DNA of 64,000 nucleotides, taken from GCA-002704185 sp902588515. GTDB lineage: Bacteria > Pseudomonadota > Alphaproteobacteria > Pelagibacterales > Pelagibacteraceae. Numbering within the stretch: position 1 is the first letter of the stretch; every line of letters starts with the position of its first letter. This document shows, piece by piece, positions 15,681-24,963 of this stretch. The translations under genes were made by a program, and so were the position numbers. The notes beneath the pieces are model-generated. The model was not told where the DNA came from and did no database searches. It saw only the letters and a list, made by a program, of their open reading frames with translations. The stretch is from NCBI GenBank assembly GCA_902588515.1, contig CACIPP010000004.1, positions 20,617 to 84,616 on the forward strand. Direction: 5' to 3'.

Positions 15681-15719
15681 AGTTAATGCAATTATAGCGT
15701 TAATTAGTGGATTTTTTTT
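15681..15719 (+). terminator. Candidate terminator or leader hairpin between ilvC and leuA
   Basis: AGTTAATGC (15681-15689) and GCGTTAATT (15697-15705) form a 9-pair stem with two G-U pairs and a 7-base loop. A run of eight T follows at 15712-15719, six bases after the stem. The gap before the T-run makes it weaker than a textbook terminator. It lies in the 104-base space before leuA, so an attenuator role is also possible. Confidence 0.4.
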
Positions 15720-15742
15720 GAATCATTTATTAGATTGGCAAT

Positions 15743-17296
15743 ATGACTAAAAATCAAATTATTATTTTTGATACAACTTTGAGAGATGGTGAGCAATCAC
15801 CAGGCGCATCTATGAGTCTTGAGGAAAAAATAAAGATTGCTCATGCATTTCAAGATCTAGGTGTTGATGTTATGGAAGCAGGTTTTCCAGCCGCATCTCA
15901 AGGAGATTTTGAAGCTGTAACTGAGATTTCAAAGATTTTAAAAACTACAACTCCATGTGGTTTAGCAAGAGCTTTAAAAAATGATTTAGAAAAATGTGTT
16001 GAATCTTTAAAGCACGCAAAGAATTTTAGAATACATACCTTTGTTTCTACAAGTGATTTGCACATAAAACATAAATTGCAAAAAACTAGACAAGAGGTTT
16101 TAGATTTAATAAAGTTTAGCGTTGAGTTTGCCAAAAAGCATACCGATGATGTTGAGTGGTCACCTGAAGATGCAACTAGGACAAATCCAGATTATTTATG
16201 CAAAACCGTTGAGCTTGCAATCAAATGCGGAGCTAAAACTATAAATATTCCAGATACTGTGGGTTATGCATTACCTAGTGATTACGAGAGAATAATTAAA
16301 GATTTATTTAATAGAGTGCCAAATATTGATAAGGTTGTTGTATCAACCCACACTCACAATGATTTAGGTCTAGGAGTTGCAAATGCTTTAGCAGGAATTT
16401 CTGCAGGTGCGAGACAAGTAGAATGTACCATCAACGGAATAGGCGAGAGAGCAGGAAATGCTGCGCTTGAGGAAATTGTCATGGCATTGAAAACAAGAAA
16501 TGATTTAATGCCTTTTTCCACAAATATAAATACAAAAAAAATTAGTGCTTGTTCAAAATTAGTTTCTAATGTCACAGGTTTTCCAATTCAATACAATAAG
16601 GCAATTGTCGGTAAAAATGCATTCGCTCATGAGTCAGGTATTCATCAAGACGGAATGCTTAAAAATAGTAAAACTTATGAAATTATGACACCTGAAAGTG
16701 TCGGAGTTAAAAAATCTTCATTAGTTATGGGTAAGCATTCTGGAAGACATGCATTTAAGGAAAAATTAGTTTCTTTAGGGTATCCTGATTTTTCTGAAGA
16801 CCGTATCGATGCCGCTTTTAAAAAGTTTAAAGATTTAGCAGATAAGAAAAAACACGTATTTGATGAGGATATTGCAGTACTTATAGATGATGATTTCATG
16901 AAAGATAACAATATAATAAAATTGATTTCTTTAGATGTTTCAGCTGGTACGAAAGGTCAAAAAGCAACTTTAGAATTAGATGTCAGTGGTAAAGTTTCTA
17001 AAACCCAGCAATCTGGCGACGGACCAGTAGATTCAATCTTTAAATGTATTAAAGAAATTTTTCCGCACGATGTAAATCTTCAACTTTATCAAGTGCACGC
17101 AGTAACAGAAGGTACAGATGCACAAGCAACAGTAAGTGTAAGAATTGAAGAAAAGGGAAAAATATCAGTGGGACAAGCAGCGGATACTGATACGCTAGTA
17201 GCGTCTGCTAAGGCTTATATTAATGCGTTAAATAAACTAATATTAAAAAGGAAAAGAACTGCACCAACAGATGATGAATATTCTGCTGCGGTATAG
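15743..17296 (+). CDS. leuA: 2-isopropylmalate synthase
   Basis: LeuA condenses acetyl-CoA with 2-oxoisovalerate as the first committed step to leucine. FDTTLRDGEQSPGASM carries the metal and catalytic residues, and HTHNDLGLGVANALAG and the GIGERAGNAALEE segment are typical. The C-terminal allosteric domain is present, giving 517 residues. The gene follows ilvBHC, whose pathway supplies its substrate, and lies 9 bases before mreB, so it may share transcripts with the cell-shape genes. Confidence 0.96.
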   Translation: MTKNQIIIFDTTLRDGEQSPGASMSLEEKIKIAHAFQDLGVDVMEAGFPAASQGDFEAVTEISKILKTTTPCGLARALKNDLEKCVESLKHAKNFRIHTFVSTSDLHIKHKLQKTRQEVLDLIKFSVEFAKKHTDDVEWSPEDATRTNPDYLCKTVELAIKCGAKTINIPDTVGYALPSDYERIIKDLFNRVPNIDKVVVSTHTHNDLGLGVANALAGISAGARQVECTINGIGERAGNAALEEIVMALKTRNDLMPFSTNINTKKISACSKLVSNVTGFPIQYNKAIVGKNAFAHESGIHQDGMLKNSKTYEIMTPESVGVKKSSLVMGKHSGRHAFKEKLVSLGYPDFSEDRIDAAFKKFKDLADKKKHVFDEDIAVLIDDDFMKDNNIIKLISLDVSAGTKGQKATLELDVSGKVSKTQQSGDGPVDSIFKCIKEIFPHDVNLQLYQVHAVTEGTDAQATVSVRIEEKGKISVGQAADTDTLVASAKAYINALNKLILKRKRTAPTDDEYSAAV

Positions 17297-17305
17297 AAAG
17301 GAAAT

Positions 17306-18337
17306 ATGCTTGAAAAAATAATGGGATTATGGTCAACGGATATGGCGATTGATTTAGGAACTGCAAATACTTTAGTTTACGTTAAAGGCAAAGGCGTTGT
17401 GCTTAATGAACCATCGGTTGTAGCTATAGTTAATGAAAAAGGAAGAAACACGGTCTTAGCAGTAGGAGAAGATGCGAAACAGATGTTAGGTCGTACACCT
17501 GGCTCTATTCAAGCAATAAGACCTTTGAGAGACGGTGTGATTGCTGATTTTATTGTCACTGAAGAAATGATTAAGCATTTTATAAAAAAAGTTCACCAAA
17601 GAAGTGCTTTTGCAAACCCAAGAATTATAATTTGTGTTCCGACCGGCTCAACACCAGTTGAACGAAGAGCAATTCAAGAGTCGGCTCATGCCGCTGGTGC
17701 TAGGAAGGTTCAACTAATCGAAGAGCCTGTTGCTGCCGCGATAGGAGCTGGTTTACCAATAAATGAGCCAACTGGCTCAATGATTGTAGATATTGGAGGA
17801 GGCACAACAGAAATAGCTGTAATGTCACTTGGAGGTATTGTTTATTCAAATTCTCTTCGTCTAGCAGGAGATGCTTTAGATAAATCGATAGTAGATTATA
17901 TGAGAAAGAAATTTAACTTGCTCATAGGTGAGTCGACGGCAGAAAAAATTAAGAAAGAAATTGGTACTGCAATACCGACTAATGATGAAAACACTTATAT
18001 AATGAAGGGTAGAGATATAAGAACAGGAGTACCAAAAGAAGTTACTTTAACTGAAAAAGATACAGCCGAGGCAATGTCGCCAGTAATTAATCAAATGATA
18101 CAGGCATTAAAAGATGCTCTTGAAAATACACCACCAGAATTAGCTGCTGATTTAGTTGATATGGGATGTGTTTTAGCGGGTGGTGGCGCATATCTGAAAA
18201 ATTTCGACAAGTTGATTTCGAAAGAGACAGGTTTGCCAGTATCTATCGCAGAAGATCCACTATCTTGCGTGGCTCTAGGAACAGGTAAAGCCTTAGAACA
18301 ACAAGGTATCTTTTCGACAATGTTAACTGAATACTAG
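17306..18337 (+). CDS. mreB: Rod-shape actin homologue MreB
   Basis: MreB is the bacterial actin that directs lateral wall synthesis. IDLGTANTLVYVKGKGVVLNEPSVVA, the EEPVAAAIGAGLPI segment and DIGGGTTEIAV form the ATP-binding site. The length (343) is standard. mreC follows after 5 bases and mreD overlaps it. The usual downstream partners mrdA (PBP2) and rodA are not at this locus. Confidence 0.97.
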   Translation: MLEKIMGLWSTDMAIDLGTANTLVYVKGKGVVLNEPSVVAIVNEKGRNTVLAVGEDAKQMLGRTPGSIQAIRPLRDGVIADFIVTEEMIKHFIKKVHQRSAFANPRIIICVPTGSTPVERRAIQESAHAAGARKVQLIEEPVAAAIGAGLPINEPTGSMIVDIGGGTTEIAVMSLGGIVYSNSLRLAGDALDKSIVDYMRKKFNLLIGESTAEKIKKEIGTAIPTNDENTYIMKGRDIRTGVPKEVTLTEKDTAEAMSPVINQMIQALKDALENTPPELAADLVDMGCVLAGGGAYLKNFDKLISKETGLPVSIAEDPLSCVALGTGKALEQQGIFSTMLTEY

Positions 18338-18342
18338 ATTAA

Positions 18343-19146
18343 ATGTACTTTGCATCGCCAGAAAAAGAGGGTGTAAAAAAAAATATAATAATTTTTGCAT
18401 TCTTATCTTTCCTGCTTTTGCTTATTGATACCTATGACAAAAAATATTTTAAATATTTGAAATCAGTTATAAATGACACAATCATTTACTCCGCAGTTGC
18501 AATTAAATATCCATTTCAAAAAATTTTTGGTGTAGTAGTGGGTGTATCAAACTTATTTGATAATGAAGTTGTAACTGAGGATGTAGAAAAACTCAAAGAA
18601 GAATTAACAACATTAAAAAATAAGAATCAAACTTTGAATTTACAATTAAAAAAATTACAAAATATATTTAATGAGGAACAGTACGATTATGATTTTATTA
18701 ATTCTAAAGTCTTGATGTATAAAAAAAATTTGTTGTCAGATTCGATATTAATAAGCAAAGGTAGTGCACATGGTGTTAAAGCTGGAGATCCAATTGTTCG
18801 AGAAAATAGATTAGTTGGTAAAATTATTGACGTTAATTATGCCTCTTCAAAAGCTATATTGTTAACGAATATAAGAAGCAGAATTCCAGTTAATGTTGGT
18901 GAGAAAAGCCATAGAGCAATTTTAGTTGGTAATCCAAATATTGAAGGCGGAATTAGTTTAGAGTTTTTACCAAAAAATGTAAAATTTAAAAATGGAGATA
19001 AAATTTTTACATCTTCAATAGATCAAATTGTTCCTGCTGGAATTTTAGTAGGTTCTGTTAAAAATATTAAAGATAAATTTATAGTTGAGCTAGCGTTTCA
19101 AAATTCTCAATTAGATTATGTAACAATAATGAGCTTAAAAAAATGA
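18343..19146 (+). CDS. mreC: Rod-shape-determining protein MreC
   Basis: MreC is a bitopic inner-membrane protein linking MreB to the periplasmic wall machinery. One transmembrane helix (IIIFAFLSFLLLLID, residues 15-29) is followed by a coiled coil (EDVEKLKEELTTLKNKNQ) and a beta-rich MreC domain (GDPIVRENRLVGKIIDV). 267 residues is a normal size. The gene overlaps mreD by 4 bases (ATGA). Confidence 0.93.
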   Translation: MYFASPEKEGVKKNIIIFAFLSFLLLLIDTYDKKYFKYLKSVINDTIIYSAVAIKYPFQKIFGVVVGVSNLFDNEVVTEDVEKLKEELTTLKNKNQTLNLQLKKLQNIFNEEQYDYDFINSKVLMYKKNLLSDSILISKGSAHGVKAGDPIVRENRLVGKIIDVNYASSKAILLTNIRSRIPVNVGEKSHRAILVGNPNIEGGISLEFLPKNVKFKNGDKIFTSSIDQIVPAGILVGSVKNIKDKFIVELAFQNSQLDYVTIMSLKK

Positions 19147-19634
19147 CAAATTTTTTATTTCGGTATTTTCCATTTATCACGTTGCTAGTAGTTACAATCA
19201 TGGGATCGACAAGTATATCTTTATATGGAAAAACTTTAGGTGAATTAGTAACTTTGCAATTTATTGTTATATTTGCATTTAAATTAGCAAATCCAAATGC
19301 GAACTTTGGAAAAGGAGTTTTGCTTTTTATTGTTAGTATAATTAATGATGCCCTTCAAGGTTTGACTTTAGGAACCTCTGGGTTGCTTTATTTTACAATC
19401 TTTGCTGTTGCAACCTTTCAAGCTGGAATTAAATTGAGAAACTTATTTTTATCTGAGTGGGTAGCGTTTATCTTTGCAGTTACTTGTTGTTACATAATAC
19501 TTTATTTAATTGAAACTATATTTTATGAAACTACCTTTCCATTTACTTTATACGGATTAAATTTTGCCTTCACTGTTTTGGCTTATCCTGTATGCTGGGT
19601 ATTAATTCATAAAATATTTTATAGAAATGCTTAA
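19143..19634 (+). CDS. mreD: Rod-shape-determining membrane protein MreD
   Basis: The 163-residue protein is almost entirely hydrophobic, with about five helices, and has the MreD size. The assignment rests on position after mreC, the ATGA overlap and the segment FVSIINDALQGLTLGTSGLLY-like (here LFIVSIINDALQGLTLGTS), the typical MreD DxxxGxxLG region. Its end overlaps the next gene by 8 bases. Confidence 0.88.
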   Translation: MTNFLFRYFPFITLLVVTIMGSTSISLYGKTLGELVTLQFIVIFAFKLANPNANFGKGVLLFIVSIINDALQGLTLGTSGLLYFTIFAVATFQAGIKLRNLFLSEWVAFIFAVTCCYIILYLIETIFYETTFPFTLYGLNFAFTVLAYPVCWVLIHKIFYRNA

Positions 19635-20040
19635 AGATATTGAAAAAAAGAATCTGGCTAAAAAAATTAAGGGTGTCAAAAGCACGACTGAAAAAATAAA
19701 AATTTTACTTACAGAGAAACTAAATTCTGATTATAAGAACAGAGAAAAAATAAAAGAAGAAATAAAACAGAAGATTAAAGATAAAGAGATACACAAGGAT
19801 ATTTTTTATGGTTATCAAGTAGCCAGTGACATGTGGGATCTCGCTGGTGATAAATCAGCTGATTTAAATTATTATTCAAAAAGACTTATTTTAGTATCTG
19901 TTTATTCAAACATTTTATTTAAAATTTTGACTTGCAAAACTTACCAGCAACAAAGTATTGATAAAGATATTGATAAATCTCTAAAAGGGGTAAAGAAGTT
20001 TAATGAGGTCAAATCTAGTATTTTAAAGCAATTCAGTTAG
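19627..20040 (+). CDS. Short COQ9-family protein
   Basis: The central segment MWDLAGDKSADLNYYSKRLILVSVY matches the COQ9 core (W..AGD.S.DFN.YTKR..L..VY). COQ9 proteins bind lipids and help ubiquinone hydroxylation. At 137 residues it is shorter than typical members because the N-terminal helical region is reduced to a lysine-rich stretch. The C terminus keeps a DKSLKGVKKFNEVK helix like the family's final membrane-contact region. It overlaps mreD by 8 bases and overlaps the convergent purK by 18 bases. A ubiquinone role is inferred from the family; its location in the mre operon is unusual. Confidence 0.75.
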   Translation: MLKDIEKKNLAKKIKGVKSTTEKIKILLTEKLNSDYKNREKIKEEIKQKIKDKEIHKDIFYGYQVASDMWDLAGDKSADLNYYSKRLILVSVYSNILFKILTCKTYQQQSIDKDIDKSLKGVKKFNEVKSSILKQFS

Positions 20041-21063
20041 ATGGCCCATTTTTCTATTTTCTTTTATGTCGGTTTTTAAATAATCATGAAAAAATTGTTT
20101 GTTTAAATATTTTAATTTTCTAGCATCTATAATATCACTTCCTAAAATATTCGTCATTACAGCATCATGTTTTAAAGTTGTGATAGAATTTTCCAAATTC
20201 ATGACTGCTCTAACATGATTTTCGAATTGGCTTATGTTGTACGCTTCAATAGTTAAATGACCTGAATTGTGAACTCTAGGAGCTATTTCGTTTAATTTTG
20301 GACCATCCTCGTCTAAAAAAAATTCAACGCACATAGTTCCAATATAGTTTAATTTTTCCGCAATTTTTTTTGAATAGTCTTTAGCAATTTCCAAATCATC
20401 TTTTATGACTTTTTCTGGAATCTTCGTTGTAGACATATGTAAAATTCCATTTTTATGCAAATTAAAAAATGGGCTATACATTTGTATATTTTTATTTTGA
20501 AACCTCGTTAAAATAATAGAAAACTCAAAAGAATAATTTATTTTTTTCTCGAGTATGTAATCTTTTAAATAATCAATCTCTTTAATTTTTAAATTATTAA
20601 TATTTTCTAGAAAAAGCTGCCCTTTGCCATCGTAACCTAAAGTTGTTGTTTTTAAAAAGCCAGGCAATAAGGATGAGTTTTTAATTAAATCCTTTTTATT
20701 TTTTATGTGAGCATACTTTGTAGTCTTTACACCTAATTCATTGACATAGTTTTTTTCAAGTAATCTATTTTGTACGATTTTATTAATATTTGGATCAGGA
20801 AAAACTGGCTTTATAGCTGACAAGTCGTTTAGCGTTTCAAAAGGAATATTTTCAAACTCAAAAGTAATGATATCGCACGTCCTTGCAAATTTTTCTAGAT
20901 TATCTTTTGCTGTATAATTTGAACAAATAAACTCATCACAAAAATTTTGAGCTGGGGCATCACTATCATTTGTTAAAATGATAGTTTGAAAATCAAGTTT
21001 CTTTGCTGCCTGGCAAAGCATGCTTCCTAACTGACCACCGCCAATTATTCCAAGTTTTTTCAT
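20023..21063 (-). CDS. purK: N5-carboxyaminoimidazole ribonucleotide synthase
   Basis: PurK is an ATP-grasp enzyme that carboxylates AIR with ATP and bicarbonate. GIIGGGQLGSMLCQAAKKL is the nucleotide-fold start, FLKTTTLGYDGKGQLFL lies in the ATP-grasp lid, and EIAPRVHNSGHLTIEA is the metal and substrate motif. 346 residues is usual. Its start follows purE directly, and the pair makes CAIR for purine synthesis. Confidence 0.96.
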   Translation of the reverse strand: MKKLGIIGGGQLGSMLCQAAKKLDFQTIILTNDSDAPAQNFCDEFICSNYTAKDNLEKFARTCDIITFEFENIPFETLNDLSAIKPVFPDPNINKIVQNRLLEKNYVNELGVKTTKYAHIKNKKDLIKNSSLLPGFLKTTTLGYDGKGQLFLENINNLKIKEIDYLKDYILEKKINYSFEFSIILTRFQNKNIQMYSPFFNLHKNGILHMSTTKIPEKVIKDDLEIAKDYSKKIAEKLNYIGTMCVEFFLDEDGPKLNEIAPRVHNSGHLTIEAYNISQFENHVRAVMNLENSITTLKHDAVMTNILGSDIIDARKLKYLNKQFFHDYLKTDIKENRKMGHLTELL

Positions 21064-21557
21064 TACCTAGGCTTTTTTTTTACTTTTTTTGTTTGTTTTT
21101 TTCTATAAGAAATAAGTTTATCTGCTACTTTATAATTATAAGTTGCAATTATGGATGCTGCAAACAAACCTGCATTAACAGCTCCCGTTTTTCCTATCGC
21201 AACTGTGCCAACAGGAATACCCTTTGGCATTTGTACTATTGATAATAAGCTATCAAGACCATTTAAACTTTTGCTCTGAATCGGAACGCCAATAACTGGA
21301 ATTTCAGTTAAGGATGCAATCATCCCTGGCAAATGTGCAGAACCACCAGCTCCCGCAATTATCACCGCTATATTATTTTTTTTTGCCTTAGAGGAAAAAT
21401 CATACATTCTCTTTGGTGTACGGTGAGCTGATACTATTTTGGTATCAATTTTAATACCTAACTTTTTTAAAATATCTGCAGCAAATTTCATTGTAGGCCA
21501 ATCAGATTTGCTACCCATGACTATTGAGACTAATGGTGCTTTTGAACTTTTTTTCAA
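21063..21557 (-). CDS. purE: N5-CAIR mutase
   Basis: PurE converts N5-CAIR to CAIR. SIVMGSKSDWPTM and VSAHRTPKRMY form the active site, and GAGGSAHLPGMIAS is the conserved glycine-rich loop. 164 residues with a lysine-rich tail is normal. It overlaps trcR upstream by ATGA and touches purK downstream, giving a trcR-purE-purK operon. Confidence 0.96.
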   Translation of the reverse strand: MKKSSKAPLVSIVMGSKSDWPTMKFAADILKKLGIKIDTKIVSAHRTPKRMYDFSSKAKKNNIAVIIAGAGGSAHLPGMIASLTEIPVIGVPIQSKSLNGLDSLLSIVQMPKGIPVGTVAIGKTGAVNAGLFAASIIATYNYKVADKLISYRKKQTKKVKKKPR

Positions 21558-22135
21558 TTTGCTTGCTGTTGCTGTTGCTGTGTTTCTTTTTGTTTTTTCT
21601 TTTCTTCTCTCTCTTGTTTTCTTTTAGCTTTATCTATTGCTTTTTGTAAATCTGTTTGAGTACATAAATTTGCAGCCACTGGATCCTTTGGAGATATGTT
21701 GGACATGTTCCAATGTTTTCTTGTCCTTATTGCATCGACAGTATTTTTAGTGGTTCCTACAAGTTTACATATTTGTCCATCACTTAACATTGGATAGTTT
21801 TTTGTCAGCCAAGATATTGCATTAGGTCTATCTTCACGTTTTGAAATAGGCGTGTATTTTGTTCCTACAATTTTTTTTACCTCAACATCTAAAGTTTTTT
21901 CCTTAATTTTTAATGGTCTAGAAGAGTCTTTTGAACAAGCTTCAATCTCGTCACGAGTTAGTTGATTAGACAATATTGGATTATATGCTTTTATACCTAC
22001 TGCCACGTCACCATCAGCAATACCTTTAACTTCTAATTCATGGATGCCGCAAAAATCTGCAATTTGTTTAAATGTTAAAGTTGTGTTTTCAATTAGCCAA
22101 ACAGCTGTTGCTTTTGGCATTAGTGGAGAATTCAT
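21554..22135 (-). CDS. trcR: DUF1013 cell-cycle transcriptional regulator TrcR
   Basis: The 193-residue protein matches the alphaproteobacteria-specific DUF1013/TrcR family: MPKATAVWLIENTTLTFKQIADFCGIHELEVKGIADG is a helix-turn-helix-like N terminus, and KNYPMLSDGQICKLVGTTKNTVDAIRTRKHWN is a second one. The family is tied to alphaproteobacterial cell-cycle regulation. Odd here is a C-terminal KQKETQQQQQQAN tail, encoded by CAA/CAG repeats, ending at the overlap with purE. The neighbouring gene upstream is rpmE, 2 bases away. Confidence 0.9.
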   Translation of the reverse strand: MNSPLMPKATAVWLIENTTLTFKQIADFCGIHELEVKGIADGDVAVGIKAYNPILSNQLTRDEIEACSKDSSRPLKIKEKTLDVEVKKIVGTKYTPISKREDRPNAISWLTKNYPMLSDGQICKLVGTTKNTVDAIRTRKHWNMSNISPKDPVAANLCTQTDLQKAIDKAKRKQEREEKKKQKETQQQQQQAN

Positions 22136-22137
22136 AA

Positions 22138-22359
22138 TTAACTTTTTTTGAGATTAGCAAATTTTTTATTAAATTTACTTACTCTACCTTTATCTTGAAC
22201 TCTTTGTGTTTCACCTGTCCATGCAGGGTGGGATTTGGGATCAATATCTAACTTCATGACCTCGCCCTCAGAGCCCCAAGTTGACATAGTTTCAAATTCA
22301 GTGCCATCAGTCATTTGCACTTTAATTTTATTCATTTTAGGATGTATCTTTTTTTTCAT
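22138..22359 (-). CDS. rpmE: 50S ribosomal protein L31
   Basis: The 73-residue protein begins MKKKIHPKMNKIKVQMTDG and contains FETMSTWG, LDIDPKSHPAWTG and GRVSKFNKKF, all L31 signatures. No zinc-binding cysteines are present, so it is the zinc-free C-minus form. It is the first gene of the run that continues with trcR, purE and purK. Confidence 0.95.
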   Translation of the reverse strand: MKKKIHPKMNKIKVQMTDGTEFETMSTWGSEGEVMKLDIDPKSHPAWTGETQRVQDKGRVSKFNKKFANLKKS

Positions 22360-22410
22360 AAAAAAGGTTTTATATCAAATCACGTTAATTAAACAATAAT
22401 TGAATACTCG

Positions 22411-23577
22411 TTAGTTTAAACCTTTTTTGAAATAATATAAGTATATAATCCCTAGAATACTTAAGAAAATTATATCAAAATAAAATGGATAATTTTTCCC
22501 TAGATTTAAGAATACTAATCCAGCAAATGGTTGTCCAAGAAATCTAGCTGCCGCTTGACTAGAATAAGCAGTTCCCAATATTAAACCTTTTTGATTTTCA
22601 TTAGCTTTTTTTGATAACAAGCTATTTAAACATGGACTCGTAATACCAATACCATAGCATAACGCTATAATTGCAAAGGGTATAATAGAAATGCTTTCTG
22701 TTGTTATTAAGATGAAACCGATTAATAAAGCTAGGTATCCGCTCTGAATTAATTGAATTTCAGAAAATTTCTTAATTAATATTCTAAGTAAACCACCCTG
22801 CACAACGATTTGTGAAAAACCTGCTAATAGCATAACGTATCCAATTTCTTTTGGCCCCCAAGAAAATGTATCGTTTGTCCAAATTGCTATAATACCTTCC
22901 ATACCTGAGAAAACTAAATAAATTATTAATATTAACAAAAAATATGGGTATAGAGATTTATCTTTAGCAATGACCATTTGATCTAAAAGTTTTTGAGAAA
23001 CTTCAGAAAATTTAAAATCTTTTTTAATTTTCAAGCTCTCTTTTAAGAAAAATATTACATAAAATAAGTTAATCAAATTTACTGCGCTTGCATACCATGC
23101 AACACTACTTAAACTTTCAGGCGTGAAGCTGGATCCTGCAATTAGTCCACCAGCTAGAGGTCCCAAAGTAAATCCAAGACCAAAAGCTACTCCAAACATA
23201 CCCATACCTTTCGCGCGATTTTTATTGCTTGTTATGTCAGATATATAAGCGGTTCCAACCGATACATTTGTTTTAAAAATACCAGCAACAACACGCGCTA
23301 TAAAAATCAAAAGAAGATTATTACTTAGAGCTAATAAAATATTTGCAATCAATTCTGCAACACAATTTAAGATGATCAAAGGTTTTCTACCTATCTTATC
23401 AGATAGGCTTCCCCAAAACGGAGATACAAAAAATTGAAAAAAAGAAAATGATCCAAAAGCTACTGTTATTAAAAAAATATCTCCTCCATAATTCTTAATA
23501 ATGAATGGAAGCGTTGCAATTAATACACCACTAAAAGCAAGAACATCTAAAAATAAAAAGAAAACAAACCTACTCAT
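22411..23577 (-). CDS. MFS transporter, TetA-like drug/H+ antiporter family
   Basis: A 388-residue membrane protein with about 12 helices. It carries the MFS motif A loop GSLSDKIGRKPLIIL between helices 2 and 3 and the antiporter motif C region (GFTLGPLAGGLI, helix 5). These features match 12-helix drug:proton antiporters such as TetA, but the substrate cannot be named. Its start overlaps suhB by 8 bases. Confidence 0.9.
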   Translation of the reverse strand: MSRFVFFLFLDVLAFSGVLIATLPFIIKNYGGDIFLITVAFGSFSFFQFFVSPFWGSLSDKIGRKPLIILNCVAELIANILLALSNNLLLIFIARVVAGIFKTNVSVGTAYISDITSNKNRAKGMGMFGVAFGLGFTLGPLAGGLIAGSSFTPESLSSVAWYASAVNLINLFYVIFFLKESLKIKKDFKFSEVSQKLLDQMVIAKDKSLYPYFLLILIIYLVFSGMEGIIAIWTNDTFSWGPKEIGYVMLLAGFSQIVVQGGLLRILIKKFSEIQLIQSGYLALLIGFILITTESISIIPFAIIALCYGIGITSPCLNSLLSKKANENQKGLILGTAYSSQAAARFLGQPFAGLVFLNLGKNYPFYFDIIFLSILGIIYLYYFKKGLN

Positions 23578-24364
23578 ACTTAAAAAGAACTTTAATTAAA
23601 TCATTATGAATTTTGTCATTAGATATAAATATTTTTTTCGTGTCTTTATTAAAGTCATTCCCTTCAAAGTCTGTTATACGTCCACCTGACTCTAATAAAA
23701 TAATAATACCAGCTGCATAATCCCAATAATTTAAATGATCATACCAAGCTAAATCAGCTCTTCCAGCTGAAACATAAGCAAAGTCTAGTGCGGCACTTCC
23801 AAAATTTCTTAATTTATGAATTTTATTTGAGGCTACTTTTAATTGACTAAATATTTTATGATTTCCAACTATATCAAGAGGTGGACATCCGTATAAACCG
23901 ATAATCTCTTGCATATTTTGCCTTGATGAAACTCTTATTCTTCTATTATTAACGTACGCTCCTCTACCTTTTTCGGCAAAAAAAAATTCATTTTTTATTG
24001 GATCAAATATAACACCGCAAATAATTTCAGAATTTTTTTCTAATGCAATTGATATTGCAAAGTGAGGAATGCCATGCATAAAATTAGATGTTCCATCGAT
24101 TGGGTCTATTATCCAATTAAATTCAGAAGTTTGAGATTCGTTAATACCGCTCTCTTCTGCAATAAAGCCATATCCAGGTCTTGCTTTACTTAATTCCTCA
24201 ATAATAATTTTTTCTACTTTTTTATCGGTTTTTGTAACAAAATCTCCAGGACCCTTTTTTGAGACTTGCAGTCTCTCCACCTCGCCAAAATCTCTAATAA
24301 TAATTTTTGATACCTTATTGCAGATCTTCTCTAAAACATTTATTTCTGGAGATAATAGAGGCAT
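23570..24364 (-). CDS. suhB: Inositol monophosphatase family protein (SuhB-like)
   Basis: The 264-residue protein has the metal-dependent phosphatase motifs: EESG (Glu in metal site 1), WIIDPIDGTSNFMHG and WDYAAGIIILLESGG. In bacteria such proteins dephosphorylate inositol phosphates, and SuhB also aids rRNA antitermination. Its stop overlaps the MFS gene and its start touches efp (shared base 24364), so it is probably in one operon with translation factor EF-P. The exact substrate is not readable. Confidence 0.92.
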   Translation of the reverse strand: MPLLSPEINVLEKICNKVSKIIIRDFGEVERLQVSKKGPGDFVTKTDKKVEKIIIEELSKARPGYGFIAEESGINESQTSEFNWIIDPIDGTSNFMHGIPHFAISIALEKNSEIICGVIFDPIKNEFFFAEKGRGAYVNNRRIRVSSRQNMQEIIGLYGCPPLDIVGNHKIFSQLKVASNKIHKLRNFGSAALDFAYVSAGRADLAWYDHLNYWDYAAGIIILLESGGRITDFEGNDFNKDTKKIFISNDKIHNDLIKVLFKYE

Positions 24365-24927
24365 TAAGTTATTTTTTTGATATATTCTCGAGTGCGAGAG
24401 TCGATTGCAACAGTATCACCTTGATCAACAAAAGGGGGAACCATTATTTTTAAATTATTTTGTATTGTCGCTGGTTTGTAAGAACTTGAAACCGTTTGTC
24501 CCTTAACAACGGCATCTGTCTCTAAAATTTCATATTCTAATTGTTTGGGAAGACTAACACTAATTGGCTTTTCATCATAAAACTCTAAAACAGCATTTAT
24601 ATTTTCCTTTAAAAGTAATTTGTCATCACCTATAATTTCACTTGGTATATTTACCTGTTCAAAAGTTTTTTCATCCATAAATACTAGTGAATTTCCATCT
24701 TCGTATAAAAATTGGTAATTTCTTTCATCCAAAGATGCTCTCTCAATCGTTTCTCCGGATCTAAATCTTTCATTTAGTTTTGTACCTTTAGTAATACTTT
24801 TAAGTTCAACTTGATTAAAAGCACCACCTTTGCCTGGTTTTACAGCCTGACTTTTAAGACATCTCCATAAGTCATTTTTATATTCAATAACGGTACCTGG
24901 TCTAATTTCACTAGCTAGAATTTTCAT
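24364..24927 (-). CDS. efp: Translation elongation factor P
   Basis: EF-P relieves ribosome stalling at polyproline. The 187-residue protein has the three beta-barrel domains and the family segments VKPGKGGAFNQVELK (loop carrying the modifiable lysine), YQFLYEDGNSLVFMD and GDTVAIDSRTREYIKK. It is followed after 0 bases by suhB and preceded by a 36-base gap from the thiE operon. Confidence 0.96.
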   Translation of the reverse strand: MKILASEIRPGTVIEYKNDLWRCLKSQAVKPGKGGAFNQVELKSITKGTKLNERFRSGETIERASLDERNYQFLYEDGNSLVFMDEKTFEQVNIPSEIIGDDKLLLKENINAVLEFYDEKPISVSLPKQLEYEILETDAVVKGQTVSSSYKPATIQNNLKIMVPPFVDQGDTVAIDSRTREYIKKIT

Positions 24928-24963
24928 ACCGCTTAATACACTTTTTAATTTATTAATGAAAGA

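Noticed and set aside
12259..15742. SAM, TPP or leucine leader riboswitch before ilvB or leuA
   Set aside because: No conserved riboswitch core was seen; the space before ilvB is only 40 bases, and the leuA spacer shows only a simple hairpin.
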